A stretch of 64,000 nucleotides of DNA from Candidatus Haliotispira prima (GTDB lineage Bacteria > Spirochaetota > Spirochaetia > SP-2023), in NCBI GenBank assembly GCA_029867005.1, contig CP123443.1, forward strand, positions 1,178,001 to 1,242,000, written 5' to 3'. The notes under the pieces are model-generated. The model had not been told where the DNA came from, did no database searches, and saw nothing but the letters and a program-made list of their open reading frames with translations. The position numbers were made by a program, and so were the translations under genes. Shown here one piece after another: positions 1 to 8,147 of this stretch; the stretch's first letter is position 1, and each line of letters opens with the position of its first letter.

Positions 1-144
1 ATGGTCTGCGCGGATGAAGACGCAGAGCAGATAAAAGACATTATTGTGAAAACCGCCTATACGGGAAGTGTCGGAGATGGAAAAATCTTCACTTTAAATG
101 TAGAAGATGAAATTACCGTAAGGGCCAGCGGAGAAGGCAAATAA
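1..144 (+). CDS. PII-family nitrogen regulatory protein, C-terminal part
   Basis: Frame 1 is open from the first base to TAA at 142-144 and encodes 47 residues. The segment [16 protein letters not shown] matches the C-terminal PII signature (A-[RY]-TG-x-x-GDGKIF), which contributes to the nucleotide site between subunits. The gene is cut by the window edge, so the in-frame ATG at base 1 is probably an internal methionine and not the start. The TAA stop overlaps the ureA ATG at 144, so the two genes are probably translationally coupled and in one operon. PII proteins sense ATP/ADP and 2-oxoglutarate and regulate nitrogen uptake or metabolism. Coupling to urease suggests nitrogen-status control of urea use, which is inference. 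It cannot be assigned to GlnB or GlnK because the T-loop lies outside the window. Confidence 0.85.
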   Translation: MVCADEDAEQIKDIIVKTAYTGSVGDGKIFTLNVEDEITVRASGEGK

Positions 145-443
145 TGTTTACCCAGTATGAACAGGAGAAATTGCTGATTTCACTGGCCGCCATGATTGCC
201 CGTGACAGAAAAGAACGGGGAATAAAATTAAACTATCCGGAATCTGTGGCCATGATCACAAGTCAGGTTATGGAATGGGCCAGAGAAGGAAAGGCCGTTG
301 CGGAACTGATGAATCTGGGGGCAACCATTCTTAAAGCGGAAGATGTGATGGAAGGGATTCCTGAAATGGTTGAAGCTGTACAGGTCGAGGCCACTTTTCC
401 CGACGGAACCAAACTTGTAACGGTTCACAGTCCAATTCGTTAG
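144..443 (+). CDS. ureA: Urease subunit gamma
   Basis: This is a 99-residue protein of the normal UreA length (about 100), beginning with the typical N-terminus ([17 protein letters not shown]). It retains [10 protein letters not shown], a conserved gamma-subunit segment, and ends with the usual [15 protein letters not shown]. UreA packs with UreB and UreC into the cytoplasmic nickel urease, which hydrolyses urea to ammonia and carbamate. The start overlaps the PII stop, and ureB follows after 14 nt with a GGAG ribosome site. The gamma and beta chains are separate genes here, unlike the fused Helicobacter UreA. Confidence 0.97.
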   Translation: MFTQYEQEKLLISLAAMIARDRKERGIKLNYPESVAMITSQVMEWAREGKAVAELMNLGATILKAEDVMEGIPEMVEAVQVEATFPDGTKLVTVHSPIR

Positions 444-457
444 CAGGAGAGTAGACG

Positions 458-853
458 ATGATGCATAACAACGAAGCAGATTGGTATCCCGGACAGATTC
501 TGAGCGATCATGAAGAACTTCGAGCCCTTGATGAAAGAGAAACTGTAACCCTGACTGTAAAAAACAGAGGGGATCGGCCCGTACAGGTCGGCAGTCACTT
601 TCATTTTTTTGAGGTAAATAAAGCTTTGGATTTTGATAGGAATAAAGCCTGGGGTATGCGCCCGGGAATTGCTCCGGGAACGGCGGTACGTTTTGAACCG
701 GGTCAAAGTCAGGAGATTTCTCTTATCGCTATGGGTGGCCAAAGAATCTGTATCGGTTTAAACGGACTGGCCGGAGGCTCCCTTGACGATGAGAACCTAA
801 AAACGAAAGCCTTGGCACTGGCTAAAGAGAAAGGATTTAAAGGGGTACGATAA
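458..853 (+). CDS. ureB: Urease subunit beta
   Basis: This 131-residue protein has the UreB core: [17 protein letters not shown] at the N-terminus, then the sequence around [20 protein letters not shown] and the [11 protein letters not shown] strand. It is a structural subunit of urease and has no catalytic residue of its own. It is slightly longer than the classical beta subunit (about 100-110 residues) because of a C-terminal tail rich in Lys and Ala (about residues 108-131). Its stop overlaps the ureC ATG (TAATG at 851-855), indicating translational coupling. Confidence 0.97.
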   Translation: MMHNNEADWYPGQILSDHEELRALDERETVTLTVKNRGDRPVQVGSHFHFFEVNKALDFDRNKAWGMRPGIAPGTAVRFEPGQSQEISLIAMGGQRICIGLNGLAGGSLDDENLKTKALALAKEKGFKGVR

Positions 854-2595
854 TGGGCATAAGAATGAATGGCAACACCAGTGCGGCAATGTTCGGCCCA
901 ACGACAGGAGACAGAGTCAGGCTGGCAGACAGTGCCCTGATTGCGGAAGTGGAAAAAGACCTCACCGCTCAGGGAGATCAGGTGAAATTTGGAGGGGGGA
1001 AAGTCATTCGTGACGGAATGGGCCAGGACTGTCGGGCTACCCGAGAAATGGGGACTCCTGATCTTGTTATCACCAACGCGCTGATTATCGATTACACGGG
1101 AATTTATAAAGCGGATATAGCCGTGAGAGACGGCAGGATCAGCGCGATAGGCAGAGCGGGAAATCCCGGGATTCAGGATGGAATTATCCCCGCTTTAACC
1201 ATTGGGCCGGGTACGGAAATTATCGCCGGTGAGGGAATGATTTGTACAGCCGGAGGCATAGACGCTCACATCCATTTTATCTGCCCCCAGCAAGTGGAAA
1301 CGGCGATTATTAGCGGAGTAACGACAATGCTGGGAGGCGGAACAGGCCCTGCAACGGGAACTTTAGCCACCACATGTACCCCCGGTGCATGGAATCTTGC
1401 CCGGATGTTTGAAGCCGCCGAAGCCTGGCCGGTGAATTTCGGTTTTATGGGAAAAGGGAACAGCAGCCTGCCCGACCCTTTAGTGGAACAGGTCTTAGCC
1501 GGTGCCTGTGGATTGAAACTGCATGAAGATTGGGGCACAACCCCACAGGCCATTGATACATGCCTTGGCGTAGCGGAACGGTTTGGTGTACAGGTGGCCA
1601 TTCATACGGATACTTTAAATGAAAGCGGTTTTGTGGAAGACACCATCGCCGCTTTTAAAAACAGAACGATTCACACCTATCACAGCGAAGGTGCGGGCGG
1701 AGGGCACGCCCCGGATATCTTAAAGGTTTGTGGAGAACGCAATGTTCTTCCAAGTTCCACCAACCCCACAAGACCCTTTACCATAAATACCATCCCCGAG
1801 CATCGGGACATGCTGATGGTTTGCCATCATCTCGACCCGTCCATACCGGAAGATATTGCTTTTGCCGACAGCCGGATCAGACCTCAAACCATTGCGGCGG
1901 AAGATATTCTTCATGATATGGGAGCCATTAGCATTATATCTTCCGACAGTCAGGCCATGGGCCGTGTGGGTGAGGTGATTATGCGTACCTGGCAAACCGC
2001 TCATAAAATGAAAATCCAATTTGGGGCCCTTGGAGGCGATCTTGCAGGCGATCTTGCAGGTGACTCTGCGAGAAACGATAACAACCGGATCAAACGCTAT
2101 GTGGCGAAATATACAATTTGTCCTGCTATCGCCCATGGTATTGATCATGAAGTGGGGTCTGTCGAGCCCGGAAAAATGGCCGATCTAACCCTCTGGAAAC
2201 CCGCTTTCTTTGGTGTTCACCCCGAATTGGTGATAAAGGGTGGATTCATCGCCTATTCCGCAATGGGAGACGCAAACGCTTCCATCCCAACCCCACAACC
2301 CGTGACGGGCAAACCAATGTTCGGTGCCTTGGGGCTGGCGGCAAACAGCACCTCTGTTCATTTTATGAGTGAGGCGGGCGTAAAAGAAGGGGTTGGTGAA
2401 AAAATTGGTTTGCAACGTGCTTCTTTAGGCATTAAAAATACCCGGGGCCTTACCAAAAAGGATCTTCCCTTAAATGATGCCTTACCGAAAATGGAAGTTG
2501 ACCCTGAAACATATGCGGTTCGGGCTGATGGTAAATTACTTGAATGTGAGCCTTTAAAGGAACTGCCTATGGCTCAACGTTATTTCATGTTTTAA
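853..2595 (+). CDS. ureC: Urease subunit alpha (catalytic)
   Basis: This 580-residue amidohydrolase is the catalytic subunit. All the nickel and active-site positions can be read: the HIH pair (H139, H141), the carbamylated lysine in GLKLHEDWG (K222), H251 in [13 protein letters not shown]277 in HSEGAGGGH, the flap cysteine in MVCHHLDP (C324) and the aspartate in [12 protein letters not shown] (D365). It is therefore expected to be active once it has been loaded with nickel. After the [12 protein letters not shown] segment there is a small insertion, [11 protein letters not shown], produced by a 12-bp tandem duplication at 2035-2070. It lies well past the active-site residues, before the [16 protein letters not shown] segment. 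The gene is in the middle of the urease operon. Confidence 0.98.
   Translation: MGIRMNGNTSAAMFGPTTGDRVRLADSALIAEVEKDLTAQGDQVKFGGGKVIRDGMGQDCRATREMGTPDLVITNALIIDYTGIYKADIAVRDGRISAIGRAGNPGIQDGIIPALTIGPGTEIIAGEGMICTAGGIDAHIHFICPQQVETAIISGVTTMLGGGTGPATGTLATTCTPGAWNLARMFEAAEAWPVNFGFMGKGNSSLPDPLVEQVLAGACGLKLHEDWGTTPQAIDTCLGVAERFGVQVAIHTDTLNESGFVEDTIAAFKNRTIHTYHSEGAGGGHAPDILKVCGERNVLPSSTNPTRPFTINTIPEHRDMLMVCHHLDPSIPEDIAFADSRIRPQTIAAEDILHDMGAISIISSDSQAMGRVGEVIMRTWQTAHKMKIQFGALGGDLAGDLAGDSARNDNNRIKRYVAKYTICPAIAHGIDHEVGSVEPGKMADLTLWKPAFFGVHPELVIKGGFIAYSAMGDANASIPTPQPVTGKPMFGALGLAANSTSVHFMSEAGVKEGVGEKIGLQRASLGIKNTRGLTKKDLPLNDALPKMEVDPETYAVRADGKLLECEPLKELPMAQRYFMF
2035..2070 (+). repeat. 12-bp tandem duplication inside ureC
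   Basis: GGCGATCTTGCA occurs twice in direct succession (2035-2046 and 2047-2058), followed by a third degenerate copy (2059-2070). The unit is a multiple of three, so the frame is kept and the protein gains the repeated residues GDLA. Confidence 0.85.
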
Positions 2596-2613
2596 CCGGG
2601 CAAGGAGCTTTTC

Positions 2614-3309
2614 ATGAGAAGCACCCTTTTAACATTGGTACATATAACAGACTCGGGGTTCCCTTCCGGTGGGTTCGGCCACTCTTGGGGGCTGGAATAC
2701 GCCATCGGAAAAGGATGGATTCAAAAAGTGGCAGAATTGGTCAGTTGGAGCACGGATGCCCTGTTATCCAACCTGATAACCATGGAAGGGCGCGGACTTA
2801 TACAAGCCTATAAGCTGGGAAAAGAGCATAAATACGCCGAGATTCTATTGGTTGATGAGGAATTGGCCGCTATGCGGCCAAGCCTTTATCAAGCGGTAGG
2901 GGCCGCCCAGGTTGGCCGATCTTTCCTGAACAACCTGGCTCTTTATTACGGAGATACAGAATTTATAGAAATGAATACTCTGGTAAAACAGGAAACAATA
3001 AACAGATCTACCGTAATTCAACAGCCTGTTATCTGGGGAGCCGCCTGTGGATGGTTAGGCATACCTGATTATGAGGCTCTGGAAGTCCATTTGTTTAATA
3101 CCCTTCGTCAATGGGCAAATGTGGCTATGCGGACCATTCCGTTGGGCCAGACCGAATCAAACCGGTATTTGGTGTACATGATGAAACTATTAAAAAATAC
3201 AGACTTCTATGAAATTGCCTTAAAGAATCAACTTGAAGGGATTTGTCCCGGAATGGATATTGCGGCTATGGGGCATGAAAATTTGGAAGCCAAATATTTT
3301 CGAACCTAG
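2614..3309 (+). CDS. ureF: Urease accessory protein UreF
   Basis: This 231-residue protein begins with TLVHITDSGFPSGGFGHSWGLE, the conserved UreF start (D[S/T]xFPxGxFxxSxGLE). The C-terminal region with GQTESNRYLV fits the family (GQxxxxR). UreF binds UreD on the apo-urease and acts with the GTPase UreG in nickel insertion. The gene starts 18 nt after ureC with AAGGAG at a good distance. The length is normal for the family (about 225-240). Confidence 0.93.
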   Translation: MRSTLLTLVHITDSGFPSGGFGHSWGLEYAIGKGWIQKVAELVSWSTDALLSNLITMEGRGLIQAYKLGKEHKYAEILLVDEELAAMRPSLYQAVGAAQVGRSFLNNLALYYGDTEFIEMNTLVKQETINRSTVIQQPVIWGAACGWLGIPDYEALEVHLFNTLRQWANVAMRTIPLGQTESNRYLVYMMKLLKNTDFYEIALKNQLEGICPGMDIAAMGHENLEAKYFRT

Positions 3310-3342
3310 ACATGCAATTACAAAAAGAATTCATTACAAAAA

Positions 3343-3383
3343 AATTAATTTCAAGGAGAATCCAAGGAAAATCCAAGGAGAAT
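3343..3383 (+). repeat. Triplicated Shine-Dalgarno-like repeat before ureG
   Basis: Three near-identical 11-bp units of the form TCCAAGGARAA lie in tandem in the 78-bp ureF-ureG gap. The last one (AAGGAG, about 3376-3381) is at the right spacing for the ureG ATG at 3388. The outer two copies offer additional ribosome-loading sequences, but whether they are used is unknown. Confidence 0.7.
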
Positions 3384-3387
3384 AATT

Positions 3388-4077
3388 ATGGATAAGTTCA
3401 TTAAAATTGGAATTGGCGGACCTGTTGGTTCGGGAAAAACGCACTTCTTGCTGCGATTATGTGAAGTTTTACAAGAAAAGTATTCCATTATAGCCGTAAC
3501 CAATGACATCTATACACGGGAAGACGCTCAGTTTCTGACACGACACAAGGCCCTTCCGGAAGGGAGAATTATGGGGGTGGAAACCGGGGGTTGCCCTCAT
3601 GCTGCCATCCGGGATGACATCTCTTTAAACATGGACGCAATTGAATTGTTATACAGGAAGTTCCCCGATGCAGACCTGGCCTTTGTGGAAAGTGGCGGAG
3701 ATAATCTTTCGGCAACTTTCAGCCCGGATCTGGTGGACTACCAAATTTACATTATTGATGTGGCTCAGGGAGAAGACATCCCCCGAAAAGGCGGCATGGG
3801 TATAAACCGCAGTGATCTCTTGATTGTCAATAAAATTGATCTGGCCCCTTATGTGGATGTTAATTTAAAACAGGTGGATACGGATCTCAGCGCATCTCGG
3901 GGGCCTTTACCTTTTATTTTCACAAACATGAAAACAGGCGAAGGGGTGGACCGGATTTTGAAATGGCTTGAAAGTACCGTCAACTCTCACGATAAAGAAA
4001 AAAAACCTCTCTGGTCGGGGCGAACTACTTTGTCCGGCGGAATGTATAAAGAGCATGACCATAGCCATTCTCATTAA
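3388..4077 (+). CDS. ureG: Urease accessory GTPase UreG with a His-rich tail
   Basis: This 229-residue SIMIBI GTPase has the P-loop GPVGSGKT (residues 11-18), the ETGGCPH nickel-binding CPH motif, the Walker B-like FVESGGDN and the NKIDLAPY guanine-specificity motif. It hydrolyses GTP during delivery of nickel to apo-urease. The last nine residues (KEHDHSHSH, 221-229) carry four histidines. UreG normally lacks this extension, whereas UreE often has one. There is no ureE in the operon, so the tail may take over metal binding; this is inference from composition and context. Confidence 0.96.
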   Translation: MDKFIKIGIGGPVGSGKTHFLLRLCEVLQEKYSIIAVTNDIYTREDAQFLTRHKALPEGRIMGVETGGCPHAAIRDDISLNMDAIELLYRKFPDADLAFVESGGDNLSATFSPDLVDYQIYIIDVAQGEDIPRKGGMGINRSDLLIVNKIDLAPYVDVNLKQVDTDLSASRGPLPFIFTNMKTGEGVDRILKWLESTVNSHDKEKKPLWSGRTTLSGGMYKEHDHSHSH

Positions 4078-4094
4078 AAAGGACTAAAAAAAGA

Positions 4095-4835
4095 ATGGTG
4101 ACAAAAGGGCGGTATAGTGGGTTTATTGATTATTCTCAAAAGGGTCTGAGAGATTGGGCGGTCAAGCATGAGGCACCTCTATATCTGAGTACCATAAAAA
4201 AAAACAACGAAATCATGGCCATTCCGTCGGATCAGGGCGGAGGGATCAGAAATGGGGATATGCACGCTTTTGCCATCAACCTGAGAGAGGGTGCTTTTTT
4301 GACTTGGGCTCCTCCGGCGAGCACCCTTTTTCACAAGTCGCACCAAACGGAAGAACCCTCCCGGGTGACTCAAACCATCACCCTAGCCTCTTCCAGCGGA
4401 CTCTCGTTTATCGGAAAAACCAATATCCCCTGTGAGGATGCAAATTTTAAACAGGAAACGACCATCTCCATGGATAGGGATTCCCATCTTTTTTACCAAG
4501 ATATCTGGTCCCCCGGTCGTGTTGCCTCGGGAGAAAAATGGGCCTTTACATCTATGGCCAATCAGTTTCAACTTTATATAGAAGGCATCTTAGTGTACAA
4601 AGAAAACTGGAGCTTACAAAAAGAAAATATCCCTTTAGGGATCGGCGGATTTATGGGTTGTGACCTATGGCTAACAGCCCTCGCTTTTGGCCCTCAAGGG
4701 GAGGCCACACTGGAAACAGAAAAACGGAAACTCACAAAGCAAGGTTTTTTATTGGAAACGGCCTGCCTGGCAAAGGGAGTAAAAATTTTAAAAGGGTTAA
4801 GGTTCGACAGCCTTACCTACCACCTCTCCGTCTAA
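4095..4835 (+). CDS. ureD: Urease accessory protein UreD/UreH
   Basis: This 246-residue protein follows ureG and has the UreD pattern: an internal APPASTLFHKS segment, then TNIPCEDANFKQETTISM and FYQDIWSPGRVASGEKWAF, which corresponds to the conserved (D/E)xxxxGRxxxGE region. UreD is the scaffold that recruits UreF and UreG to apo-urease. The final codons, from about 4801 to the stop, lie in a sequence that also occurs in noncoding DNA at 7958-8025. The last residues (FDSLTYHLSV) have therefore probably been replaced by the edge of an intergenic repeat. The protein is a little short for the family (about 260-280 residues). Confidence 0.9.
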   Translation: MVTKGRYSGFIDYSQKGLRDWAVKHEAPLYLSTIKKNNEIMAIPSDQGGGIRNGDMHAFAINLREGAFLTWAPPASTLFHKSHQTEEPSRVTQTITLASSSGLSFIGKTNIPCEDANFKQETTISMDRDSHLFYQDIWSPGRVASGEKWAFTSMANQFQLYIEGILVYKENWSLQKENIPLGIGGFMGCDLWLTALAFGPQGEATLETEKRKLTKQGFLLETACLAKGVKILKGLRFDSLTYHLSV

Positions 4836-5262
4836 TGGCCCCCAATGATTGGAGCCATTATAGGGCGGGTGAGGCACCCGAACCCCCCGGTCTAACGGAC
4901 CCCAATGATTGGAGCCATTATAGGGCGGGTGAAGCACCCGAATCCCCCAGTTTAGCGAGCCCCAATGCTTTGAACCGTCATAGGGCGGGAGAGGCACCCG
5001 AACCCCCCGGTCTAACGGGCCCCAATGATTTGAGCCATTATAGGGCGGGTGAAGCACCCGAATCCCCCAGTCTAACGAGCCTCAATAATTTGAGTCGTTA
5101 TAGGGCGGGTGAAACACCCGAATCCCTCGTTCTAAAGGGCCCCAATGATTTGAGCCATTATAGGGCGGGTGAAACACCCGAATCCCCCGTTCTAAAGGGC
5201 CCTAATGATTTGAGCCATTATAGGGCGGGTGAGGCACCCGAACCCCCCGGTCTAAGGCCCCC
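4828..5262. repeat. 60-bp tandem array, seven units
   Basis: The array has seven units of exactly 60 bp plus a 14-bp partial. Units differ by a few substitutions (for example GAGGCACCCG/GAAGCACCCG/GAAACACCCG). Each unit contains the small palindrome CGGGTG-aRg-CACCCG, able to form a hairpin. The first unit includes the stop codon of ureD, and the array ends directly at the -35 box of the first lipoprotein module. A single further unit lies at 8013-8078, again directly before a module promoter. The arrangement resembles REP-type extragenic repeats. The function is unknown. Confidence 0.93.
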
Positions 5263-5264
5263 CC

Positions 5265-5293
5265 TTGCCAAAACCTCTAAACGAATATACAAT
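5265..5293 (+). promoter_or_regulatory. Promoter of module copy 1
   Basis: TTGCCA (5265-5270), 17 nt, TACAAT (5288-5293). The same arrangement with the same 17-nt spacing and a shared inter-box sequence (AAACGAATA) precedes most of the other copies. The leader ATG is 36 nt downstream of the -10 box, with GGAGGA as ribosome site. Confidence 0.85.
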
Positions 5294-5328
5294 AGGCCAA
5301 ATTTACATAATCTTGGAGGAATTTTCTT

Positions 5329-6607
5329 ATGAAATATCAAAATAGACTGTTGACCAGTGACCCCAAAAACAGTATAATATCCAATATCCAATATCCAATA
5401 TCCAATATCCAATATCCATACCAGTTTTAAAATATATATACAGTCAGTTTTATCTCTTTTATTTTCTAATAAATCTCATTCTTTCAAAGCCTTTCCGGTT
5501 GTTTTACTTTTCTGTATTTTTTCTGTTCTGTCCGGCTGTGCGCCGATCTCTGACGACCAGCCTGCGTCTGCGACAACTTTTACCCTCTCTTTTAACTCGC
5601 AAGGTGGCACAGAAGTAACTCCGGAAACGATAAGAAGCGGAGAAAAATCTCCGCAGCCTACAGACCCAACTAAGGCAAATTTTGTTTTTGGCGGATGGTA
5701 CAAAGAACAAGCTTTGACCACCATTTTCAACTTTACTCAGGAGACGATTACCGGGAACCTCACCCTGTATGCCAAGTGGGAAAAACTGAGACTAAATACC
5801 TCTATGGCTTGGGTATCTATGCGGGAGGGCTTGGTGCAACTGGACAACGGCACCCAAGGTGTAAAAATCATTGGTGTTGTGGTAAGTAAAGATGACACAG
5901 CTCCCGTCTATGCCGGCGTGAAAGACCTGCCGGGGTTCTACACCAGAAAAACTAAAGCAGACGGAACACCTCGAACGGCCTATCTTTCGATGACCGAGAA
6001 AATGACCTCTGCCAAGTTTAATGCCGGTATAACGGTTTCTGTTGACGGAGGATCTACGGGATTTGTCAGTGCTGTTGTCTCTGTTCCGGAACTGCTGCAC
6101 CCGAACACAATATATTATGCTCATTTCTATGACATAGCAGGTACTACGGGCACACCCATAGAAAAACTGGCGTTTACCACAGAGAACTTTCCTGCCACCT
6201 ACCCCATCATAAGAGCAACATACAGCCGCTTTTATAACCTGATCACTACCGGCAGCAGTTCTCCTAATATGGAATACAAGTCCTCCGAAAGTTATTTAAT
6301 TCCGGCCCGGTTTCATTACTCTTTGACAGGTGGGGGACCGTATCGACTTATAACAAACTTCGCTCTCGATCGGCTGAGAGAACCTGCTCAAAGTACCCGC
6401 CCTTTTGAAAATACAGATCTGGCACTCTTAATCTATGATTTATACAATATTACATCCTCCGGACCGAATACAAGCGTAAATCTTTGGGACACAATGATAG
6501 GAGTGTTACAGAACAATTTGAATGAGACATGGCAAATTGACTATCAATTTGGAGGGCAGAATTTCACATTTTACGATAATAAAAAGGCCGTATTAGTAAG
6601 CGAATAG
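5329..6607 (+). CDS. Phase-variable lipoprotein, copy 1 (frame broken here)
   Basis: The leader ATG (5329) has a strong GGAGGA site and reads MKYQNRLLTSDPKNSIISN into the CCAATAT tract, then hits a stop after YQF at about 5430. The lipoprotein frame runs through the tract to 6607 and contains a hydrophobic stretch ending in the lipobox VLSGC (Cys codon 5537-5539). The predicted mature protein is 356 residues. No ATG/GTG/TTG lies between the tract and the lipobox in that frame, so translation must come through the tract. With five full units the frames differ by one; four or seven units would join them. After the lipobox this copy alone has a Listeria-Bacteroides repeat-like domain (NSQGGTEVT ... 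FGGWY ... LYAKWEK). The family domain that starts with ASMAWVSMREGLVQLDNG / LNTSMAWVSM is shared with copy 2. Predicted location is the outer surface. The true function is unknown. Confidence 0.75.
5376..5419 (+). repeat. CCAATAT heptanucleotide tract, copy 1 (5 full units)
   Basis: Five full CCAATAT units (5381-5415), flanked by AATAT and CCAT remnants. All three reading frames are stop-free and encode a rotation of ISNIQYP. In frame at 4 or 7 units, so OFF as sequenced. Confidence 0.95.
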
Positions 6608-6633
6608 TAGTCAGATAGAGGTTCTCTTGTATT

Positions 6634-6650
6634 CCCCTCCCTGCGAGGGG
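6634..6650. repeat. CCCCTCC-GAGGGG hairpin repeat
   Basis: This short inverted repeat of CCCCTC and GAGGGG lies after lipoprotein copy 1. Similar copies occur at 9386-9402, 9418-9434 and 10755-10771, always between module genes and usually within a GGCCGGGGGTGGT context. It looks like a REP-type intergenic repeat. It lacks a T-run, so terminator activity is doubtful. Confidence 0.7.
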
Positions 6651-6700
6651 CCGGGGTGTCTGAGCCGGGGGTGGTCTAAGTTCCCAGGCTACCCCCGGCC

Positions 6701-6729
6701 TTGCCAAAATCCCTAAACGAATATACAAT
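6701..6729 (+). promoter_or_regulatory. Promoter of module copy 2
   Basis: TTGCCA (6701-6706), 17 nt, TACAAT (6724-6729). The sequence from here to about 6900 is nearly identical to that of copy 3 (8081-8280), so the control region was duplicated recently. Confidence 0.85.
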
Positions 6730-6767
6730 CAGGCCCTAAATTCAGACCAGCTTAGAGGAGCAGCCCC

Positions 6768-7849
6768 ATGAAAAAGCAGCATAGCGTATTGATGGACATT
6801 GGTCTAAACAGTACAATATCCAATATCCAATATCCAATATCCAATATCACACTACTTTAGAAAGAAAGCATTTATTTCTTTGTATATCAACTAATTATAA
6901 GTATTTTCACTTCCTTTTTTTCCGTTTCCGTTTCCGTCTTCTTCCCTTTCTTTTTCTGTTTTTTATCGGTGTCAGCTTATTGGGCTGTGACCCGCTGTCT
7001 AATGAGAGTAAAGACCCGGCCCCTCCCGCTGGGGCCGGCTTAAACGCCTCTATGGCATGGGTCTCCATGCGGGAGGGGCTGGTACAATTGGACAATGGCA
7101 GCCGGGGAGCCAAAACCATAGGCGTTGTGGTCAGCAGGGAAACGGAGCCTCCTGCCTATGGGGAAATAAAAGACCTGCCCGGTTTTTACACCAGAAAGAC
7201 GAAAGCGGACGGCACACCGAGAACCGTCTATCTTTCTATGACCGATAAAATGACGGTGGCGAAGTTCACTGCCAATGTCATGGTTTCTGTTGACGGACAG
7301 GCTACAGGCTTTGTCAGTGCCATTAATTCCGCACCGGAACTATTGCACCCGAACACGAAATATTATGTTCATTTCTACGAGGTAATGAGTACTGCGGGCA
7401 CAGCCATAGAAAAACTGGAATTTACGACCGAAGATTTCCCAGCCACTTTCCCAACAAGCAGAGGCAGATACAGCAGTATCTATGACCAAACCGGTAGTAC
7501 TTCGCCTGATGTAGAGTATAAAGCTTCAGAAAGTTGTCTCATTCCGTTCAGATATCATTATCGTACAATACGAGGAGGAGGTCCGTATAATTTTACTATT
7601 GGTAATGGTCTTGGATATGAATTCTCAGAATTCGCTGTGTTTACTCGTCCTTTTAGCAACTCTTTCCCGGCAACAGTATTCTATGATTTATACAATATCA
7701 CTCCCTCAGGACCCGGTACAAGTGTAGCACTTTGGGATATGATGATAAAAATAAACCATATTGGTCTGACAGTTAGACTAAATTATTCTTTTGGAGGAGA
7801 TCCTTCTTCGGCTCTCCGGATTGGAAAAACGGTATTAGTGACCGAGTAG
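6768..7849 (+). CDS. Phase-variable lipoprotein, copy 2 (frame broken here)
   Basis: The leader ATG at 6768 (GAGGAG site) reads MKKQHSVLMDIGLNSTISN and stops at TAG just after the tract. The lipoprotein frame, one unit away, is open from before the tract through a very hydrophobic Phe/Leu/Arg-rich segment to the lipobox SLLGC (Cys codon 6986-6988) and on to 7849. The predicted mature chain is 287 residues. It is closely related to copy 1 in the core (ASMAWVSMREGLVQLDNG, DLPGFYTRKTKADGTPRT, YLSMTDKMT) but lacks the repeat domain of copy 1. The mature chain ends with VLVTE, a family ending. In frame at five or two units; four are present, so OFF. In the signal region the only start-like codon in frame is a TTG two codons before the lipobox Cys, too close to make a signal peptide. 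Confidence 0.75.
6814..6848 (+). repeat. CCAATAT heptanucleotide tract, copy 2 (4 full units)
   Basis: CAATAT followed by four full CCAATAT units (6820-6847). One more unit would join the leader to the lipoprotein frame. OFF as sequenced. Confidence 0.95.
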
Positions 7850-7853
7850 GCCA

Positions 7854-7945
7854 GTTGTCTGTGTAGAGTAGAGACACGTTGTCTGTGTAGAGTAGAGACA
7901 CGTTGTCTGTGTAGAGTAGAGACACGTTTTAACGTGTCTCTACTC
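7854..7945. repeat. 24-bp triplicate ending in a 32-bp perfect palindrome
   Basis: Three identical 24-bp units (GTTGTCTGTGTAGAGTAGAGACAC; 7854-7877, 7878-7901, 7902-7925) follow directly after lipoprotein copy 2. The last unit runs into a perfect inverted repeat, 15 bp per arm with a TT centre (7914-7945). The palindrome could act as a strong transcriptional hairpin, but there is no T-run after it. The three units give three potential left arms for one right arm. Confidence 0.9.
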
Positions 7946-7959
7946 TCTCTTGCCGAAGG

Positions 7960-7995
7960 TTCGACAGGCTCACCTACCGACCCGACAAGCTCACC
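7960..7995. repeat. TTCGACAGGCTCACC repeat
   Basis: TTCGACAGGCTCACC (7960-7974) and a second partial copy (7983-7995) occur just before the single 60-bp unit. Related copies are at 4803-4818 (end of ureD), 9351-9365 and 42856-42870. This is a dispersed intergenic repeat of the type often called REP-like. Its role is not known. Confidence 0.75.
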
Positions 7996-8012
7996 TACCA
8001 CCTCTCGTTCTA

Positions 8013-8078
8013 ATGGCCCCAATGATTTGAACTGTTATAGGGCGGGTGAGGCACCCGAACCCCCCGGTCTAAGGCCCC
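8013..8078. repeat. Single copy of the 60-bp unit
   Basis: One unit of the 4828-5262 array, with the CGGGTGAGGCACCCG palindrome at 8043-8057. It is followed within 3 bp by the -35 box of copy 3, the same relation as for copy 1. Confidence 0.88.
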
Positions 8079-8080
8079 CC

Positions 8081-8109
8081 TTGTCAAAACTCCTAAACGA
8101 ATATACAAT
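8081..8109 (+). promoter_or_regulatory. Promoter of module copy 3
   Basis: TTGTCA (8081-8086), 17 nt, TACAAT (8104-8109), with the shared inter-box sequence. Confidence 0.85.
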
Positions 8110-8147
8110 CAGGCCCTAAATTCAGACCAGCTTAGAGGAGCAGCCCC

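Noticed and set aside
4667..5332. A 221-codon plus-strand frame through the 60-bp array with a 20-residue peptide repeat
   Set aside because: The unit is divisible by three, so openness is automatic. It overlaps ureD in another frame, has no ribosome site and has a Pro-rich repetitive product. The minus strand is also open.
5714..6607. Reading lipoprotein copy 1 from an internal ATG as a cytoplasmic protein
   Set aside because: This start lies inside the repeat-like domain after the lipobox, without a ribosome site. The frame is open upstream through a complete lipoprotein signal and the tract.
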